Shown here: piece by piece, positions 17,326 through 25,544 of the stretch
Layout of the letters: each line of letters opens with the position of its first letter
How positions within the stretch are numbered: the first letter of the stretch is position 1
NCBI RefSeq assembly: GCF_029051685.1
Contig: NZ_JAACFT010000054.1
Location: 1 to 38,184, forward strand
Direction of reading: 5' to 3'
Source of the DNA: Bradyrhizobium sp. CSA207
GTDB lineage: Bacteria; Pseudomonadota; Alphaproteobacteria; Rhizobiales; Xanthobacteraceae
Length of the DNA: 38,184 nt
Made by a program: the position numbers and the translations under genes
The notes under the pieces: model-generated
Seen by the model: only the letters and a program-made list of their open reading frames with translations
Told to the model about the DNA's origin: nothing
The model's database searches: none

Positions 17326-17685
17326 TTATTGCCAGAACAAACGTTCAGGGTCGGCGTTCAGAACCGCTGTCGCCAAGTCAAGCCGTTGATGGGTCGAATG
17401 CCACTCCCAGACGCCCTTGCTGTGATCTTTGCGGAACAGCTGCCATGCTGCCCCAGTCCTATCGTGGTGCAACAGCGCGACGTCGACGAGGCCTCCCGGC
17501 GCATCGATATTGCCTGAGCAGCACGGGCTCTCGACAAGATAGCCGCCGGCAACCCCTGTCACCTTTGGCGGGACATATCGGTAGCGCTCGCGCCTCGTCA
17601 GCGCGCGCGCGATCCGCCACCGGTCGAGCTCGTTGGGATGCGCAGGCAATCCGGAATGATGTCGTCTGTTGATTGCGGCGTTCAT
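17326..17685 (-). CDS. conserved nif-associated protein of unknown function
   Basis: 119 residues with intact frame and ATGA overlap with nifZ2. Recognisable features are RWRIARALTRRERYRYVPPK, then GGYLVESPCCSGNIDAPGGL with a CC pair, VDVALLHHD, AWQLFRKDHSKGVWEWHS and the ending DPERLFWQ. I recall similar proteins in Bradyrhizobium nif regions but know no function. The CC pair in a turn could bind metal; this is a guess. No signal peptide or membrane span is seen. Confidence 0.6.
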   Translation of the reverse strand: MNAAINRRHHSGLPAHPNELDRWRIARALTRRERYRYVPPKVTGVAGGYLVESPCCSGNIDAPGGLVDVALLHHDRTGAAWQLFRKDHSKGVWEWHSTHQRLDLATAVLNADPERLFWQ

Positions 17686-17936
17686 TGCGCGATGTTCTGG
17701 ACTGCGGAGATTTCTGCCTCGAGGCAGCCAACCACCAACTGCTTGCCGAAGTCGACCATATAGATGGGTAGGTTCGCTTCCGTATGGCGACCGACCTGGA
17801 CGATCTCACCAATGCGCCCTACGCTGACCAGACACTCTTCCGCCGACGCGTTGGGAAAGGAACCGTCGTTGAGCAGATCGATTGCCGCCTTGACACGTTG
17901 GCCTGATCGGTATTTTGGCAACCTTGGTTCGATCAT
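17682..17936 (-). CDS. second NifZ-domain protein
   Basis: 84 residues with a NifZ-like domain. It has RSGQRVKAAIDLLNDGSFPN, a G-E-x-L-V-type segment ECLVSVGRIGEIVQVGRHTE and IYMVDFGKQLVVGCLEAE. These parallel the GDKVRANRTIRNDGTYVGKE, GELGYV and YGVEFL..G parts of the neighbouring nifZ product. NifZ helps mature the MoFe protein P-clusters. The ATG overlaps the nifZ stop (ATGA), so the two are coupled. Two adjacent NifZ-domain genes may reflect a split or duplicated nifZ; some nif clusters carry NifZ with tandem domains. Confidence 0.7.
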   Translation of the reverse strand: MIEPRLPKYRSGQRVKAAIDLLNDGSFPNASAEECLVSVGRIGEIVQVGRHTEANLPIYMVDFGKQLVVGCLEAEISAVQNIAQ

Positions 17937-18253
17937 CGGGGTGCTGCTCCTGACAAGAAGGGGTCCTCGGCTCCGCGGCTTCGCGTGACTAGATCAAGCT
18001 CTTTGCATTTCATGCCGACGCGATAGCCGGATTCGAGGAATTCGACCCCATAGATATAAAATTGTTGCAGGAACGTGCCGATCGAGACGACATAGCCAAG
18101 CTCGCCTTTCTTGACCAGAACCTCACCGATCTCCTTGCCCACGTAGGTGCCGTCGTTGCGGATGGTGCGGTTGGCCCGCACCTTGTCGCCATAATCAAAG
18201 AAGGGCGTGTCCGTCAACTCGACGATGTCACTATCCCGGGCGATGTTGCTCAT
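17933..18253 (-). CDS. nifZ: nitrogen fixation protein NifZ
   Basis: 106 residues. The NifZ signature is clear: YGDKVRANRTIRNDGTYVGK, EIGEVLVKKGELGYVVSIGT, then QQFYIYGVEFLESGYRVGMK. NifZ is a chaperone-like factor for P-cluster formation in the MoFe protein. The N-terminal 20 residues (SNIARDSDIVELTDTPFFD) are typical of the rhizobial form. The start overlaps the stop of the decayed LRV gene as ATGA, and the end overlaps nifZ2 in the same way. Expression should come from the NifA/sigma-54 promoter ahead of nifB. Confidence 0.88.
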   Translation of the reverse strand: MSNIARDSDIVELTDTPFFDYGDKVRANRTIRNDGTYVGKEIGEVLVKKGELGYVVSIGTFLQQFYIYGVEFLESGYRVGMKCKELDLVTRSRGAEDPFLSGAAPR

Positions 18254-18620
18254 GCTGCCGTCCCCGTTCCATGCTTCAACTGTACCGCGCCTCGCGAGCG
18301 CCCGGCGTTACGAACCGCCCTATCGTGATCCTCGATCAACTCCGTCGATTCCCGCACCGCGGCGCGGCTTGCGACCACGTATTGGATGAGCCAACCGGGA
18401 TGACGGTGCGTCAACATCAACGCCCGCACCCAAAAGCGGATGCTTGAGCCGCGAGCCTATGATTGATGTTGAGGAAGCCGCCGATGCTGCACGCGAGTCC
18501 GTCGTTGACGCAACGAGCTTGAGCCGGCAGCAAGCAGTGCGGTTCAGCGCGAGACGCGCAGCCGGCACAATCGACCTGATTGCCCCGGCAACTGAGGGCA
18601 TCGTGGATGACATCACTCAT
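18250..18620 (-). pseudogene. 4Fe-4S leucine-rich-repeat-variant (LRV) protein remnant
   Basis: The reading from ATG 18620 gives SDVIHDALSCRGNQVDCAGC, then HCLLPAQARCVNDGLACSI and FLNINHRLAA. This is the cysteine-rich Fe-S start of LRV proteins (C..C...C....GRCV.D....RF...NP.LA) found beside nifB in several diazotrophs. After a frameshift near 18420 it continues ALMLTHRHPGWLIQYVVASR and LIEDHDRAVRNAGRSRG to a TGA that overlaps nifZ. Only about 120 of the usual 240-260 residues remain, so there is also an internal deletion. Both boundary ATGA overlaps are kept, so the operon architecture is preserved although the gene is dead. Confidence 0.65.
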
Positions 18621-19331
18621 GGTCCCGCCCATCCGCTTGAGCGTGCCTCACAAACCTTGGCGCCAATCTTGTGCGCGGGACTGCCCCCAGCAGTCTCTCG
18701 ACTGCCGCCGTCCTTCCTCGAGTTGCCCGAGACGCATCTCCAAGTGGGCAACAAGCCTTGAGCGAGAACAGGAAGACGCACGCGAGGCGCTCTCATAGCA
18801 GCCGAATTCGGGCTTCGTGGCACGACCGCGCCGGTCGGCAGCAAAATCATCTCCGCATCACGACCGCCTTGGCTTGGCACAGGTTGATTTTCTGCATCTT
18901 CATCGAGGTGATAGGATAACCTTGCCGCCCTGCGAGGCTCGACACCGTGCGACCAACACAGGACTCGATGAGGACGCTCTCGTTTCGCTCGGATGACCGA
19001 CTGAAGAAGACCTCCGGCATGAATGTCGCATGTTCAATGATAGCCCCAGGTGACTGGATTGATATCGCGGAAGACGGGTCCGCTCTTGGTGGACCCATCG
19101 GCGAAATCGATCCTCGACGCTCAAGACCGCGGCCTTCCGGCCGGCAGGAATAGCTTGACGCAGTCCCGCCGACGTTCGCGTCGCCACAATATGGCTTGGC
19201 AACTGGCACCTCGGCGACCAGGGCGAGCCGTCCACCCGGTTTGGGAGGGCGACAGCCGCGGCCGGCGGCTCGTCAAGGCGGAGCATGATCCGCCCGAGTT
19301 TCTGAACCGCTAGTGTCGTAGTGGCATCCAT
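18617..19331 (-). pseudogene. decayed unidentified gene between fdxN and the LRV remnant
   Basis: An ATG at 19331, eight bases after fdxN, opens MDATTTLAVQKLGRIMLRLD then EPPAAAVALPNRVDG. The coding feel then moves to another frame: PVAKPYCGDANVGGTASS, later IIEHATFMPEVFFSRSSERN and ESVLIESCVGRTVSSLAG. A third frame ends in TGA at 18617-18619, overlapping the next start as ATGA. Several frame changes mean no product. I do not recognise the family. The position, spacing and terminal overlap show that it was once a member of the nifB operon. Confidence 0.5.
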
Positions 19332-19339
19332 CGTGGCCC

Positions 19340-19564
19340 TCAGGCAGGCTTCTGATAACGCGGCAGCGCCGTGTCGAGCACGCATGTGTAGTCAACCGGG
19401 CAAACCGCCACGCATTGCGGTTCGTCAAAGTAGCCGGCGCACTCGGTGCATTTCTCAGAATCGATCAGGAAAGCGCCGGCTACCTCGGAGATAGCGAGGT
19501 TCGGGCATTGCGTTTCGCACGCTGAACAGCCCGTGCATTGCGAGGCGATGATCTTGAACGGCAT
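19340..19564 (-). CDS. fdxN: nif-specific 2[4Fe-4S] ferredoxin FdxN/FrxA
   Basis: A 74-residue bacterial-type ferredoxin. Cysteines C10, C13, C16 and C20 (CTGCSACETQCP) and C39, C42, C51 and C55 (CTECAGYFDEPQCVAVCP) bind two [4Fe-4S] clusters. The eight-residue spacing in the second motif is typical of the nif-linked FdxN group. It probably feeds electrons to NifB during NifB-cofactor synthesis or otherwise serves nitrogenase maturation. It starts 16 bases after nifB with AAGGATGG as ribosome-binding site. The frame is intact and all cluster ligands are present. Confidence 0.93.
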   Translation of the reverse strand: MPFKIIASQCTGCSACETQCPNLAISEVAGAFLIDSEKCTECAGYFDEPQCVAVCPVDYTCVLDTALPRYQKPA

Positions 19565-19580
19565 TGTCTGAACCCATCCT

Positions 19581-21134
19581 TCAGGCGGCGGAAATCAGCG
19601 CATTGTGGCGGGCCGGATCGACCCGCTCAACGTGCTTGACCTTCCCCTCATTGACTTTATCGAGATAGAGTTTGAACCAGGCGATCGCCGAGGCATCGAT
19701 GAACTCGCAGGCGTACTGATCGACCGGCTCGATGCCGGCCTTGATCAATTCGGCCTTCGGGCAGCCGCCGATCTTTGACACGAATACGGCGAGGCAATCC
19801 TTGATGGCGCCGATGGCGATTTCGAGCTTGCTGTCCTCGCCATGGCCGCCCTGGCAATAGGGATGGATAGGACGATGACCAACGAATTTCGCGCCTGAAG
19901 TCGAGAGCTCGTAGATCTGGAACTCCTTGGCATGACCGAAGTGCTGGTTGATCAATCCCGACCCCTTGGTTGCAACCGCCACCAGCACCTTGATTTCGCT
20001 GGAAGCGCTGGCGAGCCCCGCAAGCTCCTCCTGCTTGGCCGCAAGCTTTGTGATGCGCGCCTTCTCGACTTTGGCCTGATACTCCTTTCGGGGCTGCTCG
20101 TCGTATTTGATGTCCATCGCCATGATCTTTTCCATGGTGAACTCCGAGCCGCGGTCCTCTCCGAGCAGTCCGACGGCGTCGGCCCGGCACTGGCGACAAT
20201 GGCGCATCATGTTCATCTTGCTTTCGCAGCTATCCTGCAACGCTGTCACTTCCTGTGCGGTCGGGCCGCGTTGCCCCCTGAGACCGAACACGGTGCCGTG
20301 CTCGGGCGACGATATCAGCGGCATCACATTATGCAGGAAGGCCCCGCGCGACTTCACAGCCTTGTTAACCTCAACCAGATGCTGATCGTTAATCCCGGGA
20401 ATCATCACCGAGTTGACTTTGCATAGGATGCCGCGCGCGGTGAGCATCTCCACGCCCTGGAGCTGCCGATTGCTGAGGATGCTTGCAGCTTCAACGCCGG
20501 TGTAGCGCTTATGGCGGTAAAAGATCCAAGGATAGATCTTTGCACCAATTTCGGGATCGATCATGTTGATCGTGATCGTCACGTGATCGATCTTGAGTCT
20601 TGCGATCGTGTCGACATGATCGGCTAGCGCAAGACCGTTCGTCGAGAGGCACAGCTTGATACCTGGCGCGAGCTTGTTCACAAGCTCGAACGTCTTGAAT
20701 GTCTTGTCCGGATTCGCTAGCGGATCGCCAGGGCCGGCAACGCCGACCACGCTCATCTGAGGGATCGCGGAAGCGACCGCCAGCACCTTCTTGGCGGCCT
20801 GCTCCGGCGTCAACTTCTCGCTGACAATGCCGGGGCGCGATTCGTTGGCGCAATCGTATTTACGATTGCAGTAATTGCACTGGATATTGCAGGCGGGTGC
20901 AACCGCGACATGCATGCGGGCATAATGGTGGTGCGCCTCCTCGCTGTAGCAGGGATGGTTCTTCACCTTTTCCCAGATCTCATTTGGCAGATGGCCGATG
21001 CCGGCCTGAGATCCGCAGCTCGCCTTCCCGCTGCCGCCGATCGTACCGCAGCCCTTGTGCTTAGTGACCGCTTGCATGGTCTCGTTGATCTCGCCGCCGT
21101 CGCAGGACACCTGGTGTTGCGCTGAAGTACTCAT
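19581..21134 (-). CDS. nifB: nitrogenase cofactor biosynthesis radical SAM protein NifB
   Basis: NifB builds NifB-co, the 8Fe-9S-C precursor of FeMo-cofactor, by radical SAM carbide insertion. The protein is 517 residues from ATG 21134. It has an N-terminal stretch with GCGTIGGSGKASCGSQAGIG, the SAM-cluster motif C82-x3-C86-x2-C89 (ACNIQCNYCNRKYDC), VGVAGPGDPLANP, MNMMRHCRQCRADAVGLLGE near the end of the SAM domain, and a C-terminal NifX-like domain from about residue 370 (EIKVLVAVATKGSGLINQHF). The start is fixed by the sigma-54 promoter at 21205-21219, whose transcript would begin near 21193 and so exclude an in-frame ATG at 21254. GGAAAA precedes the ATG. The frame is intact. Confidence 0.96.
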   Translation of the reverse strand: MSTSAQHQVSCDGGEINETMQAVTKHKGCGTIGGSGKASCGSQAGIGHLPNEIWEKVKNHPCYSEEAHHHYARMHVAVAPACNIQCNYCNRKYDCANESRPGIVSEKLTPEQAAKKVLAVASAIPQMSVVGVAGPGDPLANPDKTFKTFELVNKLAPGIKLCLSTNGLALADHVDTIARLKIDHVTITINMIDPEIGAKIYPWIFYRHKRYTGVEAASILSNRQLQGVEMLTARGILCKVNSVMIPGINDQHLVEVNKAVKSRGAFLHNVMPLISSPEHGTVFGLRGQRGPTAQEVTALQDSCESKMNMMRHCRQCRADAVGLLGEDRGSEFTMEKIMAMDIKYDEQPRKEYQAKVEKARITKLAAKQEELAGLASASSEIKVLVAVATKGSGLINQHFGHAKEFQIYELSTSGAKFVGHRPIHPYCQGGHGEDSKLEIAIGAIKDCLAVFVSKIGGCPKAELIKAGIEPVDQYACEFIDASAIAWFKLYLDKVNEGKVKHVERVDPARHNALISAA

Positions 21135-21204
21135 TTTTCCAATTCTATTCGCAAGCCGAACTCTTCCGGCAATCATCCCCAGAGTCGTTTCTGAAAAGCC
21201 AAGA

Positions 21205-21219
21205 GCAACTGGCGTGCCA
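21205..21219 (-). promoter_or_regulatory. sigma-54 (-24/-12) promoter of nifB
   Basis: On the minus strand the sequence is TGGCACGCCAGTTGC, matching the consensus TGGCACG-N4-TTGC with the obligatory GG-N10-GC spacing. Transcription would start about 12 bases further, near 21193, leaving a leader of about 60 bases before the nifB ATG. Confidence 0.88.
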
Positions 21220-21296
21220 TGCCTGCCACAAATGACTTTTGCGGTTCGCTTCAAGTAGTTAGGTAACGCCCGCTCGAATGTCAGTTTTACAACTCA

Positions 21297-21312
21297 TGTT
21301 GGAAAGCTGACA
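21297..21312. promoter_or_regulatory. NifA upstream activator site
   Basis: TGT-TGGAAAGCTG-ACA, a perfect TGT-N10-ACA NifA-binding site, lies about 80 bases upstream of the -24 element of the nifB promoter, the usual distance for NifA acting with IHF-assisted looping. Confidence 0.8.
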
Positions 21313-21534
21313 GAGATTGCGATCACAAGAGCGCTGGCAGCGTTGTTTTGACGACGGGTTGGCTGCTTCACCTATGCCCTTGGCAAAAAGCAGGCGGGTG
21401 GCGTCGTTGAAAGTTGATCTTGTCGTCAAAATGTGACGCCTGTGCAAAGCACAATCCGCAAAAGACTTTCCGGACGCTTTGAAGGACAACTTGATGCAGC
21501 GAGCCTTAGTAGATGCAGACGAGAAGCAGCCCCG

Positions 21535-22905
21535 TTACCGATCACGCGGGCTCCTACGTACCGGCCCGTTGTCGGTCTGTCTGACCGGGCCGGTCTGTAA
21601 ATGGGGAATTCGCTCACCGTCGATCGAGATAGCCTCATGCCGCGTGACCACGCAGTGCTCCGCGGCAAGCGTCTTCTTCGCCTGCTTCAGCACGGCGGCA
21701 CTGGCAACGCCCCGCTCCATCAGGATGAGGGACGGCGGGGTGAGCGGATCCTCGACGTGGGCCAGCAAGTCGCCATTGCTCTCGGACGGATCGTGATCGA
21801 GAGACCAGATGTCGACGAGCCAAGATCAGGAAGCCCGCCCAATCGCTCGCGGTTCCAGCCATTATCGGATGGCGTGCAGATCTCGAAGACTGGCCGGAGT
21901 TCGTCGAGAATACAAGGCACGAGCTTGCCCGCACTCCAAAAGAAGCTCTGCAGCGCACGGCGCGGGCCCGGCTCGAAGAGAACCTCGAACTGGCGGCTGC
22001 CCGCCAGAAACACCGGCAGCGAGATGACGATTACCATGTCCGCGGCATAGGTCTGCCCTGCCACAGACCAGGATTCGCGCGGCTTCAGGGCAAGCCAGTT
22101 GCGGTGCGACTGCATCCAGATGTTACTTGGCAGATCGAGCCTCGTCTTGGCGCCCGTTTCATCGCCGAGCCAGACCACACAATTGGAGACGTCTGTCGCA
22201 TCGAGGAACCAGATCCTGGGCGGCACGACAGTGTCGTCAACACTGCAACCCACTGACACATGAGCGGCCCTGGTCTCAAAGATCACTGCCGCTTGTCAAC
22301 ATGCGTGCCACGCCGCCACAGCCTCACGGTGCGCGCATAGCCGGTGGTCGCGGCCATGCCGTCGCCTTGAGAGCTTAACAACACCAGCGTATCAGAATCG
22401 AGCCATACGCCGCTACCTTTGGCTTCGGGCAAGATAAAGCCATCGTCGATGAAGAGCTTCGTGTCAGTGTCGAATTCACGCAAAGTCACGGCATCGCTTC
22501 CGCCGCGCGATAGACTCAAGATCCACCGCGAATGATTTCCTGGCGGTGCGGGCGTGGCGTTCAGAAGCCGGTCCTCGCCTTCGCTGACGGCGAGTTGATC
22601 GAGCTCGAGCAGGATCTCCCATGATGGGTTCGGCCTGCGATACTCTCGCGGCCAGAGGCCGCGTGGATTGTTGGCGTCCTTCCATAGGTTGTAGAGACAC
22701 CCGCCGCGCCGACATAGGGGATATTGTCGGGCCGGTCGTAAATCGCGGTCAGCGCATCTCTGTCTCGTTCGGCTGCCGGTCCGCCAAACACCTCCAGCGT
22801 TCTGCTATTCTGCCGCTTCCCGAAGTTCAGCGCCCGCGCGCCTTCGATCTGTTCCAACCATAGATAGGGATCATCATCAGGCGCGGAGGGCGTTGGCCTT
22901 CCACT
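21535..22905 (-). pseudogene. S9A prolyl-oligopeptidase-type gene, frameshifted and lacking catalytic domain
   Basis: Stitching frames gives the beta-propeller half of an S9A peptidase: APDDDPYLWLEQIEGARAL (about 22890), NSRTLEVFGGPAAERDRDAL, TAIYDRPDNIPYV, CLYNLWKDANNPRGLWPREY, SLSRGGSDAVTLREFDTDTK, FILPEAKGSGVWLDSDTLVL, TTGYARTVRLWRRGTHVD, RALQSFFWSAGKLVP, VEDPLTPPSLILMERGVASA and ISIDGERIPHLQTGP. At least four frame changes are needed. Similarity stops exactly where the alpha/beta-hydrolase domain with the catalytic Ser-Asp-His should begin, so the enzyme's active part is deleted. The corpse sits between fixU and the nifB control region and is unrelated to nitrogen fixation. Confidence 0.8.
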
Positions 22906-23367
22906 TCGCGAGTTCGTCGAGGCTCTTTGTTTGATGGTTCAAGGATTTGCATGGCGGACGTCGCATCACGATTTCTAAGCTTACGACCTGGCCCGGCGCG
23001 AGATTCAACCCTCTCGAAACTGAATGTTGCGGAGTTACAGCCGGTTGGCCTGACGCAGTGAAGACGCGCGGAATACAACGAGCGGGCTGGCGATGTGGGC
23101 GCAAGGGGGCGTCGAAGGCCTCCCCGATCAACGCCATCGCTGGCCCGGCGCCTCAGTGCTGAGCTCAGGCCCAGATTGCCTTTGGCACCGCGCTGCGATC
23201 TTGGTTGCGAAGAACGCTACGAGGGCTTCCGGAGTGATCAGTACGCTCGGTCGCGCCAGGCCCAAGCCAGGGAATGGTGTCGCGTTCCTCGCAGGTGCCG
23301 GACCGCCCCGCCGAGAATAGCTTCCGCATCCGCCGGTTGGCGAGGTTTTGTGGAACCGCAGCATTCA
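22906..23367 (-). other. decayed sequence downstream of fixU
   Basis: No intact gene. Frame fragments with protein-like character occur (LITPEALVAFFATKIAARCQ at about 23270-23210, and NLANRRMRKLFSAGR just after fixU), but they shift frame repeatedly and I cannot assign a family. A small gene that followed fixU may have decayed here. Confidence 0.35.
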
Positions 23368-23589
23368 TCATTCGGTTGCTTCGCCGCCGCGCTTCTTGGC
23401 GTTGATAGTGATTGGTAGGGTGGTGTCACTCGCCATCGCGGGTAGGTCGAGCACCCAGCCGTTCGCGATTCTGATCCAACCACCCCACAGCGTCTCGTGC
23501 TCCCATTCGACAATCGGCTCCTCAAGATCCTTCTTGGGCACATAAATCGAAAGGCCCGTCTCGGGCGAACGGCGAATCATGACCTTCAT
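23368..23589 (-). CDS. fixU: NifT/FixU family protein
   Basis: 73 residues: MKVMIRRSPETGLSIYVPKK, DLEEPIVEWEHETLWGGW, then NGWVLDLPAM. This is the NifT/FixU family, a small beta-rich protein encoded in nif operons of many diazotrophs, not essential where tested and of unknown mechanism. The ATG at 23589 overlaps the nifS stop as ATGA, which decides the start over an in-frame ATG at 23643. The frame is intact. Confidence 0.9.
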   Translation of the reverse strand: MKVMIRRSPETGLSIYVPKKDLEEPIVEWEHETLWGGWIRIANGWVLDLPAMASDTTLPITINAKKRGGEATE

Positions 23590-24797
23590 AGGAGCTCCGC
23601 ACGTTGTGAGCTCTCGCCCGCGCGCTCCTGACACGCACGCCACAAGGCTCTCTGTTTGGCAGTGATGTCCGGCAGGACTTGCAGGACACGGTCGATCTCA
23701 TCCGGCGCCGTCTCGCGCGACAGCGAGAAGCGAACCGCACCGCGCAAAAAGGCCGGTGGTACTCTCATCGCGCGCAGGACATGGGATGGCTCCATCGAGC
23801 CGGACGCGCAGGCTGAACCGAGTGAGACGGCAATTCCGTTGCGGTTGAGCTGGTGCACGATAGCCTCTGCTTCGAGATGCTCAAAGGCAATGTTCGACGT
23901 ATTTGGCAAACGGTTCTTGATTTCACCAAGCACCATGCAACAGCCGAGCGCGAGAATGCCTTGCTCCAGCCGATCGCGAAGGACGCCAATCTGCATCTGC
24001 TCTTGTACGAGGTGTGCCGCAGCGAGTTCGGCCGCCTTGCCGAGCCCAACAATACCCGGAACGTTTTGGGTACCAGCGCGGCGACGCCGCTCCTGTGGGC
24101 CGCCGAAGATCAACGGCCGTAACTCGACTCCCTTGCGCACGTACAGGGCGCCGATTCCCTTCGGGCCATGGAGCTTATGGCCAGAGAGCGACAGCATGTC
24201 GATATCCGTAGTCTTCAGGTCGATCGGAATCCGCCCGACCGCTTGGACCGCGTCGGTGTGAAAGATCGCGCCGACCGAGCGCGCCATCTTGGCGAGGGAT
24301 TTCACCGGAAAAATGGTACCGGTTTCGTTATTGGCCCACATGACCGAGACGATCGACGTGCGCTTTGACAATGCGTTGCGATAAGCCTCGATATCCAATC
24401 TGCCGCTTGCATCGACCGGAATCAGATGGGTCTTGATTCCTCGTCGGCCCAGTTCCTTGATAAGGGACAGCACGGACGGATGCTCAACGGCGGTCGTGAC
24501 GATCTCGTCGCGTCCCTCCTGCACGGCGAGTGCGGACAGGATCGCTGTGTTGTCGGATTCAGTCGCGCCCGAGGTGAAGACGATCTCATGATCGAATGCC
24601 GCGCCAATCAGGGCCTGCAGCTTCTGGCGCGCCTGTTTCAATGCGGGCGCAACCTCAGTGCCGAATGCATGCGCGGACGACGCATTGCCGAAATGCGCAG
24701 AGAAGAACGGCAGCATTGCCGCGACCACCAAAGGATCTGCACGGGTCGTCGCGTTGTTGTCCAGGTAGATCGGCCGCACGGGCTCTCCCCTCTGCAC
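23586..24797 (-). CDS. nifS: cysteine desulfurase NifS
   Basis: NifS takes sulfur from cysteine to supply Fe-S cluster assembly for nitrogenase. The 403-residue protein shows the class V aminotransferase fold: YLDNNATTRADP at the start, TSGATESDNTAI, VEHPSVL, WANNETGTIFPV, the PLP-binding Lys208 in SLSGHKLHGPKG, and the sulfur-carrying Cys330 in GSACASGSMEPSHVL. The last segment is the short active-site loop of the NifS/IscS group. It follows iscA by 167 bases and is coupled to fixU by ATGA. Expression is expected from the sigma-54 promoter ahead of iscA. Confidence 0.95.
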   Translation of the reverse strand: MQRGEPVRPIYLDNNATTRADPLVVAAMLPFFSAHFGNASSAHAFGTEVAPALKQARQKLQALIGAAFDHEIVFTSGATESDNTAILSALAVQEGRDEIVTTAVEHPSVLSLIKELGRRGIKTHLIPVDASGRLDIEAYRNALSKRTSIVSVMWANNETGTIFPVKSLAKMARSVGAIFHTDAVQAVGRIPIDLKTTDIDMLSLSGHKLHGPKGIGALYVRKGVELRPLIFGGPQERRRRAGTQNVPGIVGLGKAAELAAAHLVQEQMQIGVLRDRLEQGILALGCCMVLGEIKNRLPNTSNIAFEHLEAEAIVHQLNRNGIAVSLGSACASGSMEPSHVLRAMRVPPAFLRGAVRFSLSRETAPDEIDRVLQVLPDITAKQRALWRACQERAGESSQRAELL

Positions 24798-24964
24798 TTA
24801 ACGTCCTACTTTGGAGCCGGGGAGCGGGACTCGGCCGCACTCATCGAGCACGGCGCGGATAATCCGCTCGCGATCGAAGGCTCAACAGTCAAAGACTGGT
24901 TCGTTGGCTCATCCTTCAGGCCCATGTTCGATGTTCTTCCATTGCGAAATGGTCCGAACGCGGC

Positions 24965-25285
24965 TCACCTGCACGATTTGCCGCAGGAGCAGCTCGAGTT
25001 GGCATTTGGGTTGTCGAAGCGAAATCCTGATCCTTCGAGCGACACCACGAAATCGATCGTGGTGCCGCTCAGATGCGCTCGGCTCGCGTTATCGACGAAG
25101 ACTTTAACCCCGCCTTGTTCGAACACGGTCTCCTCGGAGCTCGGCTCATGAGCAAGATCCATCTTGTATGTGAACCCTTGACAGCCGCCACCTTCGACCA
25201 TAATCCGCAAACCGCTTGCGGCCTGCGTCGTCGAGGCGATTGCAGCCTTCAGTACGCTTATAGCGCTATCCGTTAGGTTGATCAT
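24965..25285 (-). CDS. IscA-type iron-sulfur carrier of the nif region
   Basis: A 106-residue A-type Fe-S carrier. The three ligand cysteines are C35 (GGGCQGF), C99 and C101 (SCSCGKSC), at the same numbers as in E. coli IscA, with an extra C105. The family is often called NifIscA when found beside nifS. It accepts clusters built with sulfur from NifS and passes them to nitrogenase maturation proteins. ATG 25285 gives the canonical start (MINLTDSAISVLKAAI). It opens the iscA-nifS-fixU transcript behind a -24/-12 promoter at 25325-25339. Confidence 0.9.
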   Translation of the reverse strand: MINLTDSAISVLKAAIASTTQAASGLRIMVEGGGCQGFTYKMDLAHEPSSEETVFEQGGVKVFVDNASRAHLSGTTIDFVVSLEGSGFRFDNPNANSSCSCGKSCR

Positions 25286-25324
25286 CTCTGGCTCGCTCTC
25301 AAGTCTTGTCGCAAGGCACGATTC

Positions 25325-25339
25325 GCAAATCCCATGCCA
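25325..25339 (-). promoter_or_regulatory. probable sigma-54 promoter of iscA-nifS-fixU
   Basis: Minus strand TGGCATGGGATTTGC has the GG-N10-GC spacing and differs from TGGCACG-N4-TTGC only at one conserved position (C to T). It is 40 bases upstream of the iscA start. No perfect TGT-N10-ACA site was found upstream, only CGT-N10-ACA. Confidence 0.7.
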
Positions 25340-25529
25340 GTTGAGATGCAGCTGAAATCAGTTCGTTTTGCAGGAGCCCAACGTTCGATTTGCGACGTCG
25401 GCTTTCCGACAGGCGGATTTGCCACGTCCGGACGTCATTCGGCCAAGAAATCGTATTGTGTCGGCACCTATCCATGCACATTGGGCCAAGCCGCCGCTTA
25501 CGCTCTACGTCGCCGCAGATATAGCGGGA

Positions 25530-25544
25530 CGGCAAACAACTTGC
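25530..25544 (+). promoter_or_regulatory. possible sigma-54 promoter of the divergent gene at 25609
   Basis: CGGCAAACAACTTGC keeps GG-N10-GC and the TTGC box but is weak in the -24 part (CGGCAAA for TGGCACG). It would start transcription near 25556, about 50 bases before the ATG at 25609. If real, both sides of this intergenic region are sigma-54 controlled. Confidence 0.45.
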
